From the NCBI GenBank assembly GCA_035685445.1, contig DASSAK010000063.1, positions 1 to 44,565 on the forward strand: a stretch of 44,565 nt of DNA. The letters run 5' to 3'. The stretch is from DRGT01 sp035685445. Lineage in GTDB: Archaea > Thermoproteota > Nitrososphaeria > Nitrososphaerales > Nitrosopumilaceae. The position numbers were made by a program, and so were the translations under genes. The notes under the pieces were generated by a model. It searched no databases and was not told the origin of the DNA. It was given only the letters and a program-made list of their open reading frames with translations. This document shows positions 40,478-44,565 of the stretch, one piece after another; positions within the stretch are counted from its first letter, which is position 1, and each line of letters opens with the position of its first letter.

Positions 40478-40762
40478 TCAGCTAAACATTTGTCCAGGAG
40501 GAGATGAACCCTTTGATTTTACTGATGATTTTTCAACAGAAAAAGTTCTATCTGCAGGAATAATCGAAACTTTTACAGAAGTATTTATTGTGTAACGGGG
40601 TGTTCCATCACTATTTTTGAAATTAATTGCTTTGCCAACTCTATCCAAATCTACTTTAACTTTAACAATGGAGCCATCCTCTAATTCAAAAGAAACAAAA
40701 TCATTTTCTAATCTTTTGTAATCTAGCATTTTAAATTCAATTTTTTCATTTTTTTCGCTCAT
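40478..40762 (-). CDS. Small hypothetical protein, partner of collagen-like gene
   Basis: This 94-residue protein has strands (FKMLDYKRLENDFVSFEL, SIVKVKVDLDRVGKAINF, then TINTSVKVSIIPADRT) in an all-beta pattern, with a disordered end (SSVKSKGSSPPGQMFS). It has no signal or membrane helix. It begins eight bases after the collagen-like stop, so the two are almost certainly co-transcribed and co-translated. It could be an assembly or capping factor for the fibre; this is inference from linkage only. Confidence 0.7.
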   Translation of the reverse strand: MSEKNEKIEFKMLDYKRLENDFVSFELEDGSIVKVKVDLDRVGKAINFKNSDGTPRYTINTSVKVSIIPADRTFSVEKSSVKSKGSSPPGQMFS

Positions 40763-40770
40763 TATATCAC

Positions 40771-42108
40771 CTAGTATAGATAGCTCATCATTTTAATTTG
40801 CTCTTCAGTAGTGATTACATTTTTTTCAACTAACAGTTCTAGTAGTTCTTTTAACAAAACTTTTTGTTGTTCGGATAAAGCTCCACCACCACTTCCACTT
40901 TCTCCTGGCGGGCCTGGTGGACCCTTAGGACCCTGTGGACCTACTGGGCCTTGTTGGCCTCTTGGACCAGCTTCTCCTGGTGGACCTTCTGGACCCAATG
41001 GACCCCGTTCTCCTTGTGGACCTTGTACACCTTGAGGCCCTTGTGGACCTTTATCACCTGGCGCGCCTTGAGGACCACGTTCTCCTTGTGGACCTTGTGG
41101 ACCTTGTGATCCTTTATCCCCCGCAGGACCTGGCGGACCGGTTAATCCTTTTTCTCCTTTCTCTCCTGCAGGACCAACTGGGCCTTTTTCTCCTTGTGCT
41201 CCCGGAACTCCAGTTAAACCTTTTTCACCCGGAGGTCCTTGTGGACCTTGTGGGCCCTTATCCCCTGGGGGACCTGCAGTACCCTGTGGACCTTTTGAAC
41301 CAACAGGACCTGGTGGTCCAGCTATTCCTTTTTCACCTGGAAGTCCAGTAGGACCTGTTTCACCTTTTGCTCCAGGCAGTCCACGTTCTCCAGTTAATCC
41401 TTTATCACCAGGTGGACCTTTAGGACCTTTTTCTCCTTTATCACCCATAGGGCCAGGAGGACCTTTGTCTCCCTTGTCACCCATTGGGCCAGTGGGACCT
41501 TTGTCACCTTTTTCTCCAGGAGGGCCTGTTGGGCCTTTTTCTCCTCTATCTCCTTTATCACCAGTTAATCCTTTATCGCCAGTTGGTCCTTTATCTCCGG
41601 GCGGACCTTTATCACCAGTTGGTCCTTGAGGACCTTTGTCACCTTTTGGACCAGGTGGACCACGTTCTCCCCTCTCACCACTTGGACCACGAAATCCTTT
41701 TTCACGTTGATAAGTACGAGTTATTTTTTCAGATTTTGGTGTAGGTGAAATTGTTTCGTGAGTTGTTTTTGCAGATGTTTCAATTTTTCTTGTTGGTTTT
41801 GATTGTTCAGAAATTTTAATGTCAAAAACAGAATGGAGTGTTGAAAATTGATCCATTACTACAATCCAAACCGTGTTTAAATCAAAAACAGCATCTGGAA
41901 TTGGATTACTTTCGGTTCCAAGCGATTCAGAAAACTGCCCATCTTTAACTCTTAAATGAAAATTTGAAGACCATAATTTATCAAATGATTTTGAATTGAT
42001 GCTTGATTCTGAAGGATATTTTTCACAAATAGAAATTTGTACTTCATATACCCCTGATTGTTTGAACGGAGCTGAGCCCTGAACATCTAATTTTCGAGAA
42101 CTAGCCAT
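40771..42108 (-). CDS. Collagen-like Gly-X-Y fibre protein
   Basis: Of 445 residues, about 135-400 are an unbroken collagen repeat of roughly 88 Gly-X-Y triplets (e.g. GPPGPKGDKGPQGPTGDKG), rich in KGD, KGE and ERG, charge pairs that stabilise triple helices without hydroxyproline. The N-terminal 100 residues form a beta domain (KQSGVYEVQISICEKYP, then VKDGQFSESLG and NPIPDAVFDLNTVWIVV) resembling the globular head found on phage-tail and secreted fibre proteins. The C-terminal 36 residues (LSEQQKVLLKELLELLVEKN) are an amphipathic helix fit for trimerisation. No signal peptide is evident. Function unknown. Confidence 0.9.
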   Translation of the reverse strand: MASSRKLDVQGSAPFKQSGVYEVQISICEKYPSESSINSKSFDKLWSSNFHLRVKDGQFSESLGTESNPIPDAVFDLNTVWIVVMDQFSTLHSVFDIKISEQSKPTRKIETSAKTTHETISPTPKSEKITRTYQREKGFRGPSGERGERGPPGPKGDKGPQGPTGDKGPPGDKGPTGDKGLTGDKGDRGEKGPTGPPGEKGDKGPTGPMGDKGDKGPPGPMGDKGEKGPKGPPGDKGLTGERGLPGAKGETGPTGLPGEKGIAGPPGPVGSKGPQGTAGPPGDKGPQGPQGPPGEKGLTGVPGAQGEKGPVGPAGEKGEKGLTGPPGPAGDKGSQGPQGPQGERGPQGAPGDKGPQGPQGVQGPQGERGPLGPEGPPGEAGPRGQQGPVGPQGPKGPPGPPGESGSGGGALSEQQKVLLKELLELLVEKNVITTEEQIKMMSYLY

Positions 42109-42222
42109 TATCGATGATGTATTTATGCAGTATTTCTGTTTTTCAACCTAGCCTCAAACCTGAGGCTAAATTCAAAAATTTAGGAATAGTATTTATCTAG
42201 AAAAAAGACCCAAGCTGAACTG

Positions 42223-43347
42223 ATGAAAAAGCCCTTTTCAAGGAAGGTAAAGTCAGAAAAAAATGAATCTAAACCTAGAGTAGAAAAAGAAACTAGCCTA
42301 ACTGATGCAGATTACAATAGAAAAAAGCTATTCAAAAAAGGCATCAATCTGATGGCAGATGAAAAATTAGAAGAAGCAGCAACGGTTTTTGAGCAGGCCT
42401 TAAGAATTGACCCAAACAACGTGGAGACATTGTTGAAGCTTGGCTATGCAAGATTTCATTTAGATGATCATGCTGAAGCGCTCAAAGTTTATGATAAAAT
42501 TTTTGAAATTGATGTAACAAATGCCGAAGCATGGAATCTAAAAGCATTAGTTCATTATGAACAAAAAAATTATTCCAAAGCATTAGACTGTGTAGAAAAA
42601 GCAATAGAATCGGATCCAACATATGGTATGGCGTGGTACAACAAAGCATGTTTTCTTTCGTTGTTAAATCAAATACCAGAATCTATTGAAGCACTAAAGC
42701 GTTCAATTGAAATTGATGTTAAAAATGCTAGAAAGGCGGTAAAAGACAGAGACTTTGTAAATGTTAGAGTCGAAGAAGGATTTAGAAGAATTATCGAAGT
42801 CGTTGTTTTAGAATCAATCAGGCAAGGTTATCACACACTTGGATCTATTGTTTGGACAACATTCTTGAATAAAGCTGATGCGGAAGATGCTTTACGAAAA
42901 TTATTAGAAAAAGGTTTGATTGTAAAACATGAAAAAAGAGAAGGTTTTCACATGGTTGCAACATATGATCTTGTACATGAATTAGCTGAAAAAGTTGGTT
43001 CAGAAAAGAAAAGTTTGCTTGGAATTAAAAAGAAGAAACTTCCAAGTGCAGTTCAAAATCTAAAACAACTTAGTCATACAATTCAAGCTATAAAATCTTC
43101 CATAGAAGAAGAAGATGTTGAAAAAACAATTGAAAACTTTGAACCTTTGATTGATCCTTCAAAATGTGGACCACAAATGATTGAACAGTTTTTCGAAGAA
43201 CATAGAGAAGTAAGATTGTGGAAAATTAGACTAAAAGACAGGGGATTAGCATACCTTCAAGAAAATAAACAAAAAATGCTTAATGTTTTTGATAATATAG
43301 AAGTTACAGTTACAAAACAACTTCGAAATGAAATAACTCCCAGTTAA
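42223..43347 (+). CDS. TPR protein with winged-helix-like segment
   Basis: This 374-residue protein has a basic start (KKPFSRKVKSEKNESKPRVE), then TPR repeats at about residues 33-170 (AATVFEQALRIDPNNVETLL, EALKVYDKIFEIDVTNAEAW, KALDCVEKAIESDPTYGMAW). Residues about 205-260 (GYHTLGSIVWTTFLNKADAE, EKREGFHMVATYDLVHELA) look like a winged helix, suggesting DNA or protein binding. The rest is helical. It is convergent with the rhodanese gene and divergent from the collagen-like gene. It is probably a scaffold or regulator, unassigned. Confidence 0.85.
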   Translation: MKKPFSRKVKSEKNESKPRVEKETSLTDADYNRKKLFKKGINLMADEKLEEAATVFEQALRIDPNNVETLLKLGYARFHLDDHAEALKVYDKIFEIDVTNAEAWNLKALVHYEQKNYSKALDCVEKAIESDPTYGMAWYNKACFLSLLNQIPESIEALKRSIEIDVKNARKAVKDRDFVNVRVEEGFRRIIEVVVLESIRQGYHTLGSIVWTTFLNKADAEDALRKLLEKGLIVKHEKREGFHMVATYDLVHELAEKVGSEKKSLLGIKKKKLPSAVQNLKQLSHTIQAIKSSIEEEDVEKTIENFEPLIDPSKCGPQMIEQFFEEHREVRLWKIRLKDRGLAYLQENKQKMLNVFDNIEVTVTKQLRNEITPS

Positions 43348-44160
43348 TTACTCTGCAGAAAGATCCCAATAATCTGCATCTTCCTGTTTTGAGGTAGGTT
43401 TGTTAAGATTTTTCCATTCTTTAAATGATCTTACGTACAGTTTTACATTTGGAAGATTAACTGATTTTAATGCATAGTAGGCTAAGCCAGATAATGTTCC
43501 AACACTTCCACAGTAAGTAATGATTTCAGAGTCAGGTTTTATTCCTCTATTATCTAGCAGTCTTTTCATTTCATCTTTTGGCCGTAAGATTCTATCAGCA
43601 GAGGCTAACGTTCGGTATGGAATGTTTATTGCGCCAGGAATATGTTGTTCCAAATAATTTAATCTCTCTCTATTATCAAGAAGTGTGACTCCAGTTTTCT
43701 CTTTGGATTGTTCCAAATAATCAGCCGTTGCTAAAATTTGTGGCTGCAATTTTACAGAGTGGGTTTTAGAGCTAACAGAGGGAATTTTATTATCATTTTC
43801 TAATCCTAATGATTTCCATTTTCCATATGTAACTTCAAGTAATGAAACATCACTATGGCCCAAATACTCCAAAGTCCATGCAATTCTTGATGCCAAAGCA
43901 CCAAACGTATCATCATAGACAACTACAGGTGTTTCATCATCAATTCCAAGTGTTGAGAATAGCTTTGCTGCTCTATCTGGGTTATCATCAGATAGCAAAT
44001 TAGCTAAAGGAAGATTTACAGAATTTGGAATGTGATTTTGTTTGTATTCCTCCTCTTTTCGAACATCTATTACTTTGACACTCTTATCTCTAATTTCTGA
44101 TCTTAAAGTATCAACATCAGTTGTTGCACGTACAGTTTTTTCTTCACTCAAGCTGCACAC
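43348..44160 (-). CDS. Two-domain rhodanese (thiosulfate/3-mercaptopyruvate sulfurtransferase-like)
   Basis: This 270-residue protein has two rhodanese domains. The N-terminal one (VKVIDVRKEEEYKQNHIPNS, then VVVYDDTFGALASR) has Asp where the catalytic Cys would be and is inactive. The C-terminal one (TLLDNRERLNYLEQHIPGAI, EIITYCGSVGTLSGLAYYAL) keeps Cys in CGSVGTLSG. This asymmetric pair is normal for the TST family, which moves sulfane sulfur. GTG 44160 overlaps the reductase end by 13 bases; a TTG nine bases in is an alternative start. Confidence 0.93.
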   Translation of the reverse strand: MCSLSEEKTVRATTDVDTLRSEIRDKSVKVIDVRKEEEYKQNHIPNSVNLPLANLLSDDNPDRAAKLFSTLGIDDETPVVVYDDTFGALASRIAWTLEYLGHSDVSLLEVTYGKWKSLGLENDNKIPSVSSKTHSVKLQPQILATADYLEQSKEKTGVTLLDNRERLNYLEQHIPGAINIPYRTLASADRILRPKDEMKRLLDNRGIKPDSEIITYCGSVGTLSGLAYYALKSVNLPNVKLYVRSFKEWKNLNKPTSKQEDADYWDLSAE

Positions 44161-44565
44161 TCACCCCTTCCTGTTTTTGTATGGTAGCTTCCATCAGAAC
44201 CATAATCTGCGTAAAAGTCCTTGTCTTCTTCTTTTGTTGGTGCAACAGTAAGGGGGGATAAAATTTTCTTAAAATCATCCATTGATTTTATTTGAGAATC
44301 TTCATTACCTTTTACAATTCTATGAATCCATTCAGATAGTGTATCATTATTTTTCTTATTTTTTTTGAATAACTCTATGATTTTCAAAATTACTGGAATT
44401 ACTCGTTTTGCTGGAATTCTCATACAGTTGACACCTAGCATTGTGTCACCATCTGATCTTCCACCCAATGACATTTGATAGACTGGATACATGTCTTTAC
44501 CGAGTCTGCCACCACCGCCGTAGAATCCAATAGTTGCTATTCCATGTTGCCCACAAGAATTTGGA
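44148..44565 (-). CDS. C-terminal part of siroheme nitrite/sulfite reductase (5' truncated)
   Basis: The frame runs to the window edge and begins there with PNSCGQHGIATIGF, the second half of the Cys-x3-Cys cluster motif (CPNSC) that, with an upstream CX5C motif, binds the 4Fe-4S-siroheme centre. It continues YGGGGRLGKDMYPVYQM, SLGGRSDGDTMLGVNCM and RIPAKRVIPVILKII, typical of ferredoxin-dependent nitrite or sulfite reductases. About 138 residues are visible. The downstream rhodanese favours a role in sulfur assimilation, but nitrite reduction cannot be excluded from this fragment. The stop overlaps the rhodanese start. Confidence 0.85.
   Translation of the reverse strand, partial: PNSCGQHGIATIGFYGGGGRLGKDMYPVYQMSLGGRSDGDTMLGVNCMRIPAKRVIPVILKIIELFKKNKKNNDTLSEWIHRIVKGNEDSQIKSMDDFKKILSPLTVAPTKEEDKDFYADYGSDGSYHTKTGRGECAA

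Noticed and set aside
40880..41700. Possible CRISPR or minisatellite array
   Set aside because: Short repeats are codon-level Gly-X-Y triplets without fixed-length spacers; it is a coding repeat.
40811..41744. Long open frames opposite the collagen-like gene
   Set aside because: They arise because the Gly-X-Y repeat lacks stops on the other strand; composition is Leu/Pro-rich with no gene-like features.

Overview
The window looks like a chromosomal segment of a marine ammonia-oxidising archaeon (Nitrososphaerota/Thaumarchaeota, Nitrosopumilus- or Nitrosarchaeum-like). The DNA is AT-rich. It carries CdvA (PRC-barrel plus coiled coil), FEN1 with a PIP box, two-domain ThyX-like and DRG-type GTPase genes, archaeal proteasome, TrmI and phosphoglycolate phosphatase genes, and a PEFG-CTERM-like surface protein. 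AT-rich TATA boxes lie about 26 bases upstream of many ATGs, which is typical of leaderless archaeal transcription. No phage, transposase, integrase, rRNA or CRISPR array was seen.

Layout. 1-5.8 kb: the end of an unknown protein, a LarA-family gene, a small secreted protein, a divergent Nramp-like transporter, a zinc-ribbon microprotein, a broken small gene and a large secreted protein. 5.8-11.6 kb: a SNF2 helicase, several hypothetical, secreted or membrane proteins, and a cluster of tiny zinc-ribbon and ribbon-helix-helix genes. 11.6-15 kb: a candidate structured RNA in front of an oligopeptide-type ABC permease pair that has no nearby ATPase or binding protein. 15-19.9 kb: JAMM, coiled-coil, SRPBCC, SHOCT and microprotein genes, ending in two highly basic, possibly nucleic-acid-binding proteins. 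20-22.9 kb: a surface protein, UspA, a roadblock-like protein and tRNA-Ser(CGA), threaded by a diverged intergenic repeat that resembles the tRNA 3' end and its flank. 22.9-28.6 kb: FEN1, a methyltransferase, acetyl-CoA synthetase and the division protein CdvA. 28.6-32.2 kb (+): ThyX-like, MsrB, homoserine dehydrogenase and a PUA protein. 38.6-32.2 kb (-): phosphoglycolate phosphatase, ArgS, TrmI, NAD(P)HX dehydratase and an M20 peptidase in a tight run, then a proteasome beta subunit without the catalytic Thr. 38.6-44.6 kb: a DRG GTPase, a zinc ribbon, a 33-residue protamine-like protein, a collagen-like fibre protein with a small partner gene, a TPR protein, and a rhodanese next to a truncated siroheme nitrite/sulfite reductase.

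The most unusual items are an archaeal collagen-like protein of about 88 uninterrupted Gly-X-Y triplets with a tail-fibre-like head; a 33-residue Arg/Lys protein built from a perfect 27-bp duplication; about eight zinc-ribbon microproteins of 35-71 residues, many with leaderless promoters; a promoter-driven hairpin RNA candidate at 11720-11796; the tRNA-associated repeat family; and the Thr1-to-Ala proteasome subunit. All functional calls come from reading motifs by eye. No database search was run.
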